A DNA stretch of 64,000 nt from assembly GCF_001424265.1 (NCBI RefSeq), contig NZ_LMOV01000023.1, forward strand, positions 487,416 through 551,415. Direction: 5' to 3'. The notes under the pieces are model-generated. The model was not told the origin of the DNA, searched no databases, and was given only the letters and a program-made list of their open reading frames with translations. This document shows, in pieces, positions 18,151 to 26,992 of the stretch (the stretch's first letter is position 1; each line of letters starts with the position of its first letter). The position numbers and the translations under genes are program-made. This stretch comes from Acidovorax sp. Leaf160. Lineage in GTDB: Bacteria; Pseudomonadota; Gammaproteobacteria; Burkholderiales; Burkholderiaceae_C.

Positions 18151-18215
18151 CAGCGACTCCATGGAAAAGTGGTGACTCAGTCTACCAGCGCCCCGAAAAG
18201 GATGGCGCACACCGC

Positions 18216-18491
18216 TCAGCGCCAGCCGCGCAAAAGCACCCACTGCGCGCTGGCGCAACCCACCACCAACCCCGCATAGGTCAGCATCTTGCCGTCCCGC
18301 CCCAGCCCCACCAGACCGGCCAGCAGCACCGCGCAGCCCACGGCCGACACTACCGCCCACTGCTTCCAGAGGCCGCTGGCCGCAGAGCGCCGGCGCATCA
18401 TCAGGCGGCAGGCCAGCACCAGCAGCAGCGCCACCACCAGGGCGGGCGCGATGAAGTTCAGCAGGTGGTTGGCGGCGGCGATGGGGCCCAT
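18216..18491 (-). CDS. Small membrane protein, unknown function
   Basis: A 91-residue protein beginning MGPIAAANHLLNF, with about three hydrophobic segments (FIAPALVVALLLVLACRL, WAVVSAVGCAVLLAGLVGL and MLTYAGLVVGCASAQWVLL). Basic residues between the first two (MMRRRSAASGLWKQ) suggest a cytoplasmic loop. I do not recognise a family. It is divergent from hemA with a 72-bp gap between start codons. Confidence 0.65.
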   Translation of the reverse strand: MGPIAAANHLLNFIAPALVVALLLVLACRLMMRRRSAASGLWKQWAVVSAVGCAVLLAGLVGLGRDGKMLTYAGLVVGCASAQWVLLRGWR

Positions 18492-18526
18492 GGGTTGACC
18501 TGGATCAAGGCTTTCGGGCAGGTGGC

Positions 18527-18563
18527 TTACCTGGCGGAGCCACAAATTTTATAATGGCGGCTT
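18527..18563 (+). promoter_or_regulatory. hemA promoter giving a near-leaderless transcript
   Basis: A perfect -10 TATAAT at 18550-18555 lies 17 bp from a weak -35 TTACCT at 18527-18532. Transcription would start at about 18562-18564, at the hemA ATG. No strong Shine-Dalgarno sequence is present between; only GGCGG occurs. Confidence 0.5.
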
Positions 18564-19892
18564 ATGGCAGTCTGGGCCCTCGGCATCAACCACACGACCG
18601 CGCCGCTCGATCTGCGCGGTCGTTTTGCGTTCGCGCTCGATCAGATCGCCCCCACGCTGCAGGGTTTGCGCCAGTCGCTGGCGGGCGCATCGGCCCGCCA
18701 TCCGCAGATCGAGACGGCCATCATCTCCACCTGCAACCGCACCGAGATCTACTGCGCCGGCAACGAAACCGCGGTGGATCACACGCTGGGATGGCTCGCC
18801 CAGAGCGGCGGCGTCAGCCCCGCGCTGCTGCGCTCGCACTCCTACGCGCTCGAAGACGGCCTGGTCGCGCGGCATGCGTTCCGCGTGGCCAGCGGGCTCG
18901 ACTCCATGGTGCTGGGCGAGGCGCAGATCCTGGGCCAGATGAAGGATGCCGTGCGGGCCGCCGAAACGGCCGGCGCACTGGGCACCACGCTCAACCAGCT
19001 GTTCCAGCGCAGCTTTGCCGTGGCCAAGGAAGTGCGCAGCAGCACCGAGATCGGCGCGCACAGCATCAGCATGGCCGCCGCCGCCGTGCGCCTGGCGGGG
19101 CAGCTGTTCGAAGACCTGTCCGACATCAAGGTGCTGTTCGTCGGCGCGGGCGAGATGATCGAGCTGTGCGCCACGCACTTCGCCGCCCGGACACCGAAGG
19201 CCATCGCCATCGCCAACCGCACGCTGGAGCGCGGCGAGAAACTGGCCACCCGCTTCGGCGGCGAGGTGATGCGCCTGGCCGACCTGCCCGAGCGGCTGCA
19301 TGAATTCGACGCCGTCATCAGCTGCACCGCCAGCAGCCTGCCCATCATCGGCCTGGGCGCCGTGGAACGGGCGCTCAAGAAGCGCCGCCACCGCCCCATG
19401 TTCATGGTCGATCTGGCCGTGCCGCGCGACATCGAGCCCGAGGTCAAGGCGCTGGGCGACGTGTACCTCTACACCGTGGACGATCTCGCCACCGTGGTGC
19501 AGACGGCGCAGGCCAACCGCCAGGCCGCCGTGGCACAGGCCGAGGCGATCATCGACGCGGGCGTGCAAAGCTTCATGCACTGGATGGACCTGCGCAGCCC
19601 GCCCGCCGGTGCGGCGGGGGCGGCAGGCGGCGCTGCGGTGGTGCCGCTGATCCAGCAGCTCAACGCACAGACCGACGCCTGGCGCGCCGCCGAGATCGCC
19701 CGCGCCAAGAAGCTGCTGGCCCGCGGCGAAGACGTGGACGCGGTACTGGAGGCGCTCTCGCGCGGCCTCACCCAGAAGATGCTGCACGGCACCATGGCCG
19801 AGCTGCGCGCGGGCGACGCCGAAGCGCGCGCCCAGACGGCGCAGACCGTCTCGCGGCTCTTCTTGCGCTCGCAGACCAAGAGCAGCCTGTAG
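18564..19892 (+). CDS. hemA: Glutamyl-tRNA reductase
   Basis: A 442-residue protein that reduces glutamyl-tRNA(Glu) to glutamate-1-semialdehyde with NADPH, committing glutamate to tetrapyrrole synthesis. The catalytic Cys57 is in STCNRTE (residues 55-61). [19 protein letters not shown] is also diagnostic, and the NADPH-binding segment is [17 protein letters not shown]-terminal dimerisation helix domain follows. It ends with a Ser/Lys-rich tail. Next downstream is prfA, the hemA-prfA order also found in enterobacteria. The start was fixed by [14 protein letters not shown]. Confidence 0.97.
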   Translation: MAVWALGINHTTAPLDLRGRFAFALDQIAPTLQGLRQSLAGASARHPQIETAIISTCNRTEIYCAGNETAVDHTLGWLAQSGGVSPALLRSHSYALEDGLVARHAFRVASGLDSMVLGEAQILGQMKDAVRAAETAGALGTTLNQLFQRSFAVAKEVRSSTEIGAHSISMAAAAVRLAGQLFEDLSDIKVLFVGAGEMIELCATHFAARTPKAIAIANRTLERGEKLATRFGGEVMRLADLPERLHEFDAVISCTASSLPIIGLGAVERALKKRRHRPMFMVDLAVPRDIEPEVKALGDVYLYTVDDLATVVQTAQANRQAAVAQAEAIIDAGVQSFMHWMDLRSPPAGAAGAAGGAAVVPLIQQLNAQTDAWRAAEIARAKKLLARGEDVDAVLEALSRGLTQKMLHGTMAELRAGDAEARAQTAQTVSRLFLRSQTKSSL

Positions 19893-20029
19893 CGGCGCTC
19901 GCCCCGGGCAGGGCGACACCCGCGCCTGCCGCACCCCTGTTTCCCCTTTCGAGCCATTCCGGCCCCGGGCGCTGGTCCAGCCAGCGCCTTCAGCTACCCC
20001 ACCCGTAGCACCTCTCCTTTTCCGCCCCG

Positions 20030-21109
20030 ATGAAACCCTTTCTCAGAAGCCAGCTGGAGCGCTATGCCCAGCGCCTCGAAGAACTCGACTTCCTGCTCTC
20101 GCGCGAAGACATCATGAGCGACATGGCGCAGTACCGCACCATCTCGCGCGAGCATGCCGAGGTGACGCAGATCGCGAGCCGCTACGCCCGCTACTGCCAG
20201 CGCGAAAATGACCTGGCCGGTGCGCGCGAAATGCTGGCCGATCCGGACATGGCCGAGATGGCGCAGGAAGAGGTGGCCGCCGCCGAGGCGGAGCTGGTGC
20301 AGCTGGAAGACGGCCTGCAGCGCCTGCTTCTCCCGAAGGACCCGGACGACGCGCGCAACGCCTTCCTCGAAATCCGCGCCGGCGCGGGCGGGGACGAATC
20401 GGCGCTGTTCGCGGCAGACCTGGCGCGCATGTACACGCGCTACGCCGCCAGCGTGGGCTGGAAGGTCGAGATCATGAGCGCCAGCGAGAACGAGATCGGC
20501 GGCTACAAGGAAGTGGTGCTGCGCGTGGAAGCTGACGGAGCGTATGGCGCGCTGCGCTTCGAATCCGGCGGCCACCGCGTGCAGCGCGTGCCCGCCACCG
20601 AAACGCAGGGCCGCATCCACACCAGCGCCTGCACCGTCGCCGTGATGCCCGAGCCCGACGAGCACCAGGCCATCACGCTGAACCCGGCCGACCTGCGCAT
20701 CGACACCTTCCGCGCCAGCGGCGCGGGTGGCCAGCACATCAACAAGACCGACTCGGCCGTGCGCGTGGTCCACCTGCCCACGGGCATCGTGGCCGAATGC
20801 CAGGACGGCCGCAGCCAGCACAGCAACAAGGCCAAGGCGCTGCAGGTGCTGCAGGCGCGCATCCAGGACAAGGAGCGCAGCGAACGCGCCGCCAAGGAAG
20901 CCGCGCTGCGCAAGGGCCTGATCGGCTCGGGCGACCGCAGCGACCGCATCCGCACCTACAACTTCCCGCAGGGGCGGCTCACCGACCACCGCATCAACCT
21001 CACGGTCTACAAGCTGCTGGCCGTGATGGAAGGCGACCTGGGCGACGTGCTGCAGGCCCTGGCCCATGCGCGCGAGGCGGAACTGCTCGAAGAACTGGAA
21101 CGCACCTGA
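20030..21109 (+). CDS. prfA: Peptide chain release factor 1
   Basis: A 359-residue class I release factor recognising UAA and UAG. The GGQ motif is in [16 protein letters not shown] near residue 233; its glutamine is the usual PrmC methylation target. The stop-codon reading region near residues 180-195 is present ([19 protein letters not shown]). It follows hemA by 137 bp and precedes queF by 14 bp. The usual prmC gene is not next to it here. Confidence 0.97.
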   Translation: MKPFLRSQLERYAQRLEELDFLLSREDIMSDMAQYRTISREHAEVTQIASRYARYCQRENDLAGAREMLADPDMAEMAQEEVAAAEAELVQLEDGLQRLLLPKDPDDARNAFLEIRAGAGGDESALFAADLARMYTRYAASVGWKVEIMSASENEIGGYKEVVLRVEADGAYGALRFESGGHRVQRVPATETQGRIHTSACTVAVMPEPDEHQAITLNPADLRIDTFRASGAGGQHINKTDSAVRVVHLPTGIVAECQDGRSQHSNKAKALQVLQARIQDKERSERAAKEAALRKGLIGSGDRSDRIRTYNFPQGRLTDHRINLTVYKLLAVMEGDLGDVLQALAHAREAELLEELERT

Positions 21110-21123
21110 AGGAACACCGGCCC

Positions 21124-21981
21124 ATGAACGACAACACCCCCGAACAATCGCAGCTGGGCCGCACCTCGGCCTATGTCGACCAGTACGACGCGTCGCTGCT
21201 CTTTCCCATTCCGCGCGCGCCCAAGCGGGCCGAGATCGGCCTGGGCGCCGCTGCCGCCGTGCCCTTCTTCGGCGCCGACCTGTGGACCGCCTTCGAGCTG
21301 TCGTGGCTGAACCCGCGCGGCAAGCCGCAGGTCGCGCTGGCGCACGTCACCATCCCCTGCGAGACGCCCAACATCATCGAGAGCAAGTCGTTCAAGCTGT
21401 ACCTGAACAGCTTCAACAACAGCCGATTTGCCGATGCGGCCGAGGTGCAGGCGCGCCTGCGGGCCGACCTCAGCGAAGCCGCCTGGCGCGGCGCGGCGAG
21501 CGCTTCGACAGTGGGCGTGAAGCTGCTGCTGCCCGAGCTGTTCGACCGCGAACCGGTGCATGAGCTGGACGGCCTGCTGCTGGACCGGCTGGACGTCGAG
21601 TGCACGCGCTACACGCCCGCGCCCGAGCTGCTGAAGGCTGCCGAGGGCGAGGCGCCCGTGACCGAGACGCTGGTCAGCCACCTGCTGAAAAGCAATTGCC
21701 TGGTGACCGGCCAGCCCGACTGGGGCAGCGTGCAGATCCGCTACAGCGGCCCGCAGATCGACCAGGCCGGGCTGCTGCAGTACCTGGTGAGTTTTCGCAA
21801 CCACAACGAATTCCACGAGCAGTGCGTGGAGCGCATCTTCATGGACGTGTGGACGCGCTGCCGGCCGATCAAGCTGGCCGTCTATGCGCGCTACACGCGC
21901 CGTGGCGGGCTGGACATCAACCCGCTGCGCACCAGTCACCCGCAGGCGCTGCCGGCCAACGTGCGGACGGCGCGGCAGTAG
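21124..21981 (+). CDS. queF: NADPH-dependent 7-cyano-7-deazaguanine reductase
   Basis: A 285-residue enzyme of the long, unimodular-fused QueF type (E. coli has 282). It reduces preQ0 to preQ1 in queuosine tRNA synthesis. The catalytic Cys192 and Asp199 are in [14 protein letters not shown], and the substrate-recognition motif [13 protein letters not shown] is at 86-98. It starts 14 bp after prfA, with AAGGAACA upstream, so the two are probably co-transcribed. Confidence 0.96.
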   Translation: MNDNTPEQSQLGRTSAYVDQYDASLLFPIPRAPKRAEIGLGAAAAVPFFGADLWTAFELSWLNPRGKPQVALAHVTIPCETPNIIESKSFKLYLNSFNNSRFADAAEVQARLRADLSEAAWRGAASASTVGVKLLLPELFDREPVHELDGLLLDRLDVECTRYTPAPELLKAAEGEAPVTETLVSHLLKSNCLVTGQPDWGSVQIRYSGPQIDQAGLLQYLVSFRNHNEFHEQCVERIFMDVWTRCRPIKLAVYARYTRRGGLDINPLRTSHPQALPANVRTARQ

Positions 21982-22074
21982 CCACCGTCGCGGCGCTTGA
22001 CCGGCCGCTGCGGCGCGTTAGTCTTCGGGGCGGCCTGCTTCCAGGTCCGACATGAAGCACAAGGAGGAAACAAG

Positions 22075-22677
22075 ATGACCGCTGTCACTTTCCGACTGCT
22101 GGGTGGATGCGCGCTGCTGCTCGCCTCGCACTGGGCGGCCGCTCAGGCACCCGCCGCCCCGGCATGCCCCGGCAAGCAGACCATCGAGATCGCGGGCCCC
22201 TACAGCGCCAACGCCACGGTGCGCTGGAACGAGGCGAAGATCCCGGACCAGTACGTGCTCGACCTGCGGATGCTGAACCAGTCCGACGCTCCGGGTATCG
22301 CCAGCCTGGCGGACACCTACGGCTTCCCGCAGCGCGAGAAGATCGTGCGCTACCAGTCCGGCGACGGGAGCCGGGCCGACGCGGTCTACACCACCGAACT
22401 CGGCGAGGTGATGCTTTCGATCAGCCATCTCCAGCGCGCCGGCGCACGGGCCTGCGCGCCTGCCGAATCCATCACCCTGACCGTGAAGGGGCGGCCCGCC
22501 AGCCTGGTTTATGGGCGCAGCGAAGACGATCCCGCGCGATGCATGTGGAGGCTCCAGGTGCTCGACCTTCCCGCTGGCCCGATGCACTCGTTCTACTACC
22601 CGGTGCAGTGCAGGAAAGTGCCAGACAAGGCGGAGGCCGAACGCTTCGTGCGGGTCGTGAAGCCGCTGCTGCCCTGA
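22075..22677 (+). CDS. Secreted protein, unknown function
   Basis: A 200-residue protein with a signal peptide ending near QAPAAPACPGK. A very strong ribosome-binding site (AAGGAGGAAACAAG) precedes the ATG. Four Cys residues in the mature part could form disulphides. No family is recognised. It ends 10 bp from the convergent dinB gene. Confidence 0.65.
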   Translation: MTAVTFRLLGGCALLLASHWAAAQAPAAPACPGKQTIEIAGPYSANATVRWNEAKIPDQYVLDLRMLNQSDAPGIASLADTYGFPQREKIVRYQSGDGSRADAVYTTELGEVMLSISHLQRAGARACAPAESITLTVKGRPASLVYGRSEDDPARCMWRLQVLDLPAGPMHSFYYPVQCRKVPDKAEAERFVRVVKPLLP

Positions 22678-22687
22678 ACACCCCCGG

Positions 22688-23965
22688 CTAGAACAGCACG
22701 GCATTGGTGCCGACGCCGCCCGCAGCCGGCTCGGCCGGCGCCGTGCTCTCGGCGGCCCGGGCCGCTTCCTCCGGCAGCAGGTTGCCCACGCGCACGCCCA
22801 GCAGGCGCAGGCGCCGGTCCAGGGGCACGCGCTTCAGGCACTGGCCCGCGGCGCGGCGGATGGCGGCCGCGTCCTGCGTGTAGCCGTCGATGGTCTGGTC
22901 GCGGGTGGCGATCTTGAAGTCGTCGAAGCGCAGCTTGATGCCGATGGTCTTGCCCATGTAGCCCTTGCGGCGCAGGTCTTCCGCCACGCGCACGCACAGG
23001 TCGGTGAAGATGCGGCCCAGCTCGGCCCGGTCGCGCACGGCATGCAGGTCGCGGTCGAAGGTGGTTTCGCGGCTCATCGACACCGGCTCGCTTTCGGTCA
23101 CCACCGGCCGGTCGTCGCGGCCCCACGATGTTTCGTGCAGCCAGGCGCCGGTGGAGCGGCCGAAGTGCTGCATCAGCCAGTCGCGCGGACGCTCGGCCAG
23201 CTGGCCGATGGTTTCGATGCCATGCGCCAGCAGCTTGGCCTCGGCCTTGGGACCCACGCCGTTGATCTTGCGGCAGGCCAGCGGCCAGATCACGCTCTGC
23301 AGATCGTCTTCGTGCACGATCGATATGCCGTTGGGCTTGTTGAATTCGCTCGCCATCTTGGCGATCAGCTTGTTGGGCGCCACGCCCACCGAGCAGGTCA
23401 GCCCCGTGTCGTCATGGATGCTTTTCTGGATCAGCCGCGCCAGCGCCCGCCCGCCCTGGCGCTGCCCGCCGGGCACGTCGGTGAAGTCGATGTAGACCTC
23501 GTCCACGCCCCGGTCTTCCATCAGCGGGGCGATGGACAGAATGATGTCCTTGAAGCGGCGCGAGAAGCGGCGGTACTCCGCGAAATCGACCGGCAGCAGT
23601 AGCGCCTGCGGGCACAGCCGTGCCGCCTTCATCATGCCCATGGCCGAGCCGACGCCGAACTTGCGCGCCGGGTAGGTGGCGGTGGTGATGACGCCCCGCC
23701 CCACGTAGTCGCCCAGGCGCGGAAACGCCACCACGGGCACCGCCGCGCGGTCGCCGCCGTATTCGGCCAGCAGCGCCTCGTGCGACTCGCGCCCGCCGCC
23801 GCCGATCACCACCGGCAGGCCCTTGAGCTGCGGATAGCGCAGCAGCTCCACGGAGGCGTAGAACGCGTCCATGTCCAGGTGGGCGATGCGCCGCACCCGC
23901 CCGCCGGGCGGCGGGGCGTCGCCAGCGGCGTGGTCTTCGGGAGGGAGTGCGGGCGCGTCGGTCAA
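22688..23965 (-). CDS. dinB: DNA polymerase IV (Y-family)
   Basis: A 425-residue error-prone polymerase (E. coli DinB has 351). Catalytic acids are Asp31 and Asp33 in HLDMDAFYASVE, and Asp155-Glu156 in RGVDEVYIDFTD. The usual Ser before the DE pair is Gly. An insertion of about 30 residues (57-90, ESHEALLAEYGGDRAAVP and on) lengthens the finger region compared with E. coli. Helix-hairpin-helix (CRKINGVGPKAEAKL) and little-finger domains follow, and the C-terminus is Ala-rich without a clear clamp-binding motif. No LexA box is obvious upstream. Confidence 0.93.
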   Translation of the reverse strand: MTDAPALPPEDHAAGDAPPPGGRVRRIAHLDMDAFYASVELLRYPQLKGLPVVIGGGGRESHEALLAEYGGDRAAVPVVAFPRLGDYVGRGVITTATYPARKFGVGSAMGMMKAARLCPQALLLPVDFAEYRRFSRRFKDIILSIAPLMEDRGVDEVYIDFTDVPGGQRQGGRALARLIQKSIHDDTGLTCSVGVAPNKLIAKMASEFNKPNGISIVHEDDLQSVIWPLACRKINGVGPKAEAKLLAHGIETIGQLAERPRDWLMQHFGRSTGAWLHETSWGRDDRPVVTESEPVSMSRETTFDRDLHAVRDRAELGRIFTDLCVRVAEDLRRKGYMGKTIGIKLRFDDFKIATRDQTIDGYTQDAAAIRRAAGQCLKRVPLDRRLRLLGVRVGNLLPEEAARAAESTAPAEPAAGGVGTNAVLF

Positions 23966-24045
23966 GCCGCCATTGTGCTTCGCCGGGGCGCTGGCCGCAG
24001 CACGGCGCGGGGATGTCCGAGTGCCGGGGCGGCCTGCTCAGACTT

Positions 24046-24105
24046 CAAGCCTTTTCGGCCCCTGGCGCTTGATAAATATGGGCACCTAGCTATTATTTCA
24101 ATAGC
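24046..24105 (-). repeat. Dispersed palindromic element, copy 4 (3' of the globin gene)
   Basis: The core GCTAT-N7-ATAGC is at 24089-24105, with the tail to lower coordinates ending in CCTTTTCGGCCC. It lies seven bases past the globin stop codon, between that gene and dinB. Confidence 0.72.
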
Positions 24106-24112
24106 AAATGCT

Positions 24113-24676
24113 TTAGCGCACGGTGATGATGTCCCGGTGCATGGGCGCCAGCAGGGCCAGCAGGCGATTTTGCTGGGTGAAGGGAATGCGGCGCGCGTCC
24201 ATCGCGTCCTGCAGCAGCTCGACCAGCGCGTTGAAGTGCGACTTGTCGATCTTCATGTTCATGTGCGCGGACTGCATGTCCACGCCGTCGTATTCGCACG
24301 GTCCGCCGGCCAGCAGGCAGATCTGCGCGGTGAGGCTGTCCTTGAGGGCCTGCGGTTTCGTCTGCTTGAACGACTCCTGGAAGATCGGTCCGATGCGCGG
24401 GTCCTTCACCGCCCGCTCGACCAGGTCGTCCATCAGCCGGGCAATGCCCTCTTGCTCACCCAGCGCCTGGTAGAGCCCGGCGGGCGCCGGGCCGCGCAGG
24501 CCGGCAGCCACCGGCCCGCCGGGAATGGGCTGGCGCGGTGCGGCGGCGGGCTGGGGCGGGGACGACGAAGACGCTGACGACGACGACAACGGCTGCGTCG
24601 GCGCCTGCGCGCAGGCGCCCAGGGTGGCCGTCAGCAGCACGGCAGCGGTGCGCAGGAGGGCAGTCGATGGCGCCAT
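24113..24676 (-). CDS. Truncated hemoglobin with lipoprotein signal
   Basis: A 187-residue protein. Residues 1-22 form a signal sequence ending in the lipobox LGAC (Cys22), then a low-complexity Ser/Pro/Ala linker (to about 65), then a group I truncated globin domain (about 68-187). The domain opens with LYQALGEQEGIARLMDDL. The proximal haem His is His138 in QSAHMNMKI. Most truncated globins are cytoplasmic, so membrane attachment on the outer side is unusual. It starts two bases after the DUF3034 gene stops, implying an operon. Possible roles are haem, oxygen or NO binding at the periplasm. Confidence 0.85.
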   Translation of the reverse strand: MAPSTALLRTAAVLLTATLGACAQAPTQPLSSSSASSSSPPQPAAAPRQPIPGGPVAAGLRGPAPAGLYQALGEQEGIARLMDDLVERAVKDPRIGPIFQESFKQTKPQALKDSLTAQICLLAGGPCEYDGVDMQSAHMNMKIDKSHFNALVELLQDAMDARRIPFTQQNRLLALLAPMHRDIITVR

Positions 24677-24678
24677 GG

Positions 24679-25626
24679 TCAGAACCCCGCCTGCGCCGAC
24701 ACATACCAGCCGGTCTGCCGCTTGTTGCGCGTGATGCCCGGCACGATGCGGCCCAGGTCCACATAGGCCAGCGTCAGCGACAGGCTCTTGTGGGGCGCCC
24801 AGGCGATGAAGACGTCCTTCCAGTCGTCTTCCTGCAGGCCGTTGCCCAGGCCCGCCGCCTCGCCCAGCGCGCGCAGGTTGTCGGGCTTGAAGCGGTATTC
24901 GGCGCCGATGGCCAGGTCGCGCCGCAGCAGGTAGGCAACCGAGATTTCGGGCTGCAGGCTGTAGCCGTCCCGCCCCGGCCCGGCCGCGCCGAAGCCCAGC
25001 AGGCCGTTCTGGTTGGCGCGGGTGTAGCGCAGCGTGCCGGTGAGCAGCAGGCCCTTGTCCAGCAGCAGCTTGCTGGCGCTCACGTAGAGGTCGGTGCCGC
25101 TGCGGTCGGTGCCGAGGAAGTCGAGCACGTTGCCGAGCGAGCCGGCATGCAGCCGCTTGTGCTCCACGCCGACGGCGACCTGCGGGATGAGCGTGTGCGC
25201 CTCCAGGATCGCATCGCCCAGCAGCTTGACCTTGACGCCGACGATGTCCATCTTCAGCCGCGCGCCCGGCTCCACGCCGAAGGGCGCGATGGCGTTGAGC
25301 GCCACGGCCGCCCCGGCATCGAAGTCCTGCCGCGCGACGGACACTTCCACGCGGTCGTGCACGCCCACGGTGGCGCCGTAGCTCTTCAAGGCATAGTCGA
25401 GCGTGCCCACGCGCGTGGCGTGCGCGGTGACGCCCACCTCGCCCTCGGTGGCCTGCGTGCCGATGACGGCCCAGGGCACCATGCCGCCGCCCGCCGGGCC
25501 GCTGACGGTGCTGACGCCGCCGGTCAGCAGCAGTTTGCCGGTTTCGGCCTGGGCCGCCAGGGGCAAGGCCCACACGCCGCTCAAGGCCAGCGCCGCGACG
25601 AGAGGGGGAAGCGAGAGTGCGTTCAT
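24679..25626 (-). CDS. DUF3034 family outer-membrane-like protein
   Basis: A 315-residue protein with signal peptide (MNALSLPPLVAALALSGVWALPLAAQA). The rest consists of alternating hydrophobic strands and ends in an aromatic residue (WYVSAQAGF), as in beta-barrel proteins. It matches the DUF3034 family as I recall it, including the start TGKLLLTGGVSTVSGPAGGG. Function is unknown. Its tight coupling to a lipoprotein globin suggests a shared envelope function. Downstream genes on this strand are the globin and dinB. Confidence 0.78.
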   Translation of the reverse strand: MNALSLPPLVAALALSGVWALPLAAQAETGKLLLTGGVSTVSGPAGGGMVPWAVIGTQATEGEVGVTAHATRVGTLDYALKSYGATVGVHDRVEVSVARQDFDAGAAVALNAIAPFGVEPGARLKMDIVGVKVKLLGDAILEAHTLIPQVAVGVEHKRLHAGSLGNVLDFLGTDRSGTDLYVSASKLLLDKGLLLTGTLRYTRANQNGLLGFGAAGPGRDGYSLQPEISVAYLLRRDLAIGAEYRFKPDNLRALGEAAGLGNGLQEDDWKDVFIAWAPHKSLSLTLAYVDLGRIVPGITRNKRQTGWYVSAQAGF

Positions 25627-25884
25627 GGCAGGCTCGGGAAAAAAATGGGCATGCGATGGACCCATCGCACCACACCGTGCATGGCGCCCTGCAAGGGGCC
25701 ATCCTCGGTCAATCTAGCGAAGCGAAGCGTGCCCGGCATCGGGGTTGGCCCGGAACAACGCGCGCTTTCCACGGCGGCCGGTCCGTTCCGGCGAAGGCGC
25801 CAGCATCACTTTCGGCGCAGGCGCCCGGATCTTGAGCGCCACGGCGCCGTGCCGCGCAGCGGAACGCTGCCCCGCCCGCCACGT

Positions 25885-26823
25885 TCACCATTGGGCGCAG
25901 ATGCCCACCAACCCCGCCAGTACCAGCGCCAGGCCTGCCGTCTCGGTGCGTGACAGGCTTTCGCGGAACACCCGGCGCGACACGGCATAGCTGAACAGCA
26001 CTTCCACCAGACCCAGCGTGCGGACGTCGGCCACCGGCTGCAGCGCGTAGGCGGTGAACCAGGCGATGGACGCCAGCGCACCCATGGAGCCCGCGACCAT
26101 CGACAGCTTCCAGGCCCGGCCGATGGCGCGGGCCACACCCGGCTGCCGCGCCAGCAGCCAAGCGCCCAGCACCACTGTCTGCAGCAGTTGCGCCCAGAGC
26201 ACGCCCCAGCCACCCGCGACCCAGGGTGCCACCCCGTCGCCCAGCGCCAGCGACGCGCCCCGGAAGCCCACGCTCGCGATGGCAAAGCAGGCGCCCGAGG
26301 CCAGCCCGCAGGCCACCAGCCGCCCCTGCCCCGGTGCGCCGCCGGCCAGCAGCAGCCGCCAGCCGCCGCGGGGCAGCGACAGCAGCACCACGCCGCAGGT
26401 CGCCGCCGCCATGGCCGCCAGTGCCAGCGGGCCGGGCAGCTCGTTCAGCAGCACGGCGGAAAAGAGGGCCACCTGCAGCACCTCCGTCTTGGAATAGGCC
26501 ACCGCCAGGATGAAGTTGCGCTCCTTCATCGCCAGCAGCACGAAGGCGGTGGCGGCCACCTGCATCACCGCACCGACGGCCAGCCAGGCGGCGTAGGTGG
26601 GCGTGAACACCGGCACCAGGCCGGGCCGGTCACCCAGCACGCAGGTGCCCAGCACCCAGGCCGCCGCCAGCGGCAGGCCGTAGAGAAACCGCACCAGGGT
26701 GGCCGCGAGCGTGCCCAGATCGCTGATGAGGGTGCGCTGGGCCGCGTTGCGCACGGTTTGCGCAAAGGCGGCCCAGAGGGTGATGGGAATCCAGATCCAG
26801 GCGAGCCAGGGGAGAGATGACAT
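25885..26823 (-). CDS. DMT/EamA-family transporter
   Basis: A 312-residue membrane protein with about ten hydrophobic helices arranged as two EamA repeats. It starts MSSLPWLAWIWIPITLWAAF; later LVEVLFSYAVSRRVFRESLS is typical of the second repeat. Members export amino acids, nucleosides or other metabolites, and the substrate cannot be inferred. It is leftward and 169 bp downstream of lldD. The 258 bp between it and the DUF3034 gene hold no gene that I can see. Confidence 0.83.
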   Translation of the reverse strand: MSSLPWLAWIWIPITLWAAFAQTVRNAAQRTLISDLGTLAATLVRFLYGLPLAAAWVLGTCVLGDRPGLVPVFTPTYAAWLAVGAVMQVAATAFVLLAMKERNFILAVAYSKTEVLQVALFSAVLLNELPGPLALAAMAAATCGVVLLSLPRGGWRLLLAGGAPGQGRLVACGLASGACFAIASVGFRGASLALGDGVAPWVAGGWGVLWAQLLQTVVLGAWLLARQPGVARAIGRAWKLSMVAGSMGALASIAWFTAYALQPVADVRTLGLVEVLFSYAVSRRVFRESLSRTETAGLALVLAGLVGICAQW

Positions 26824-26992
26824 GCCGCGAGCGTAGCGCGGCGCGCGCGGCCCGGCGGGCTCCAGCGCCCGCGCCTCGGCATGTCAGCCGCAGGCAATGG
26901 CGATGCCTCGCTCCGGCCGCCCCCCGGGCCGCCCCACGAAGACACGGGCCGGCGGGATTTCCGAAAGCCCCGTCACCCTCCCCGGTCCGCCA

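Noticed and set aside
22688-24105. LexA box before dinB
   Set aside because: No CTGT-N8-ACAG found in the upstream gap; the visible structure there is the dispersed repeat.
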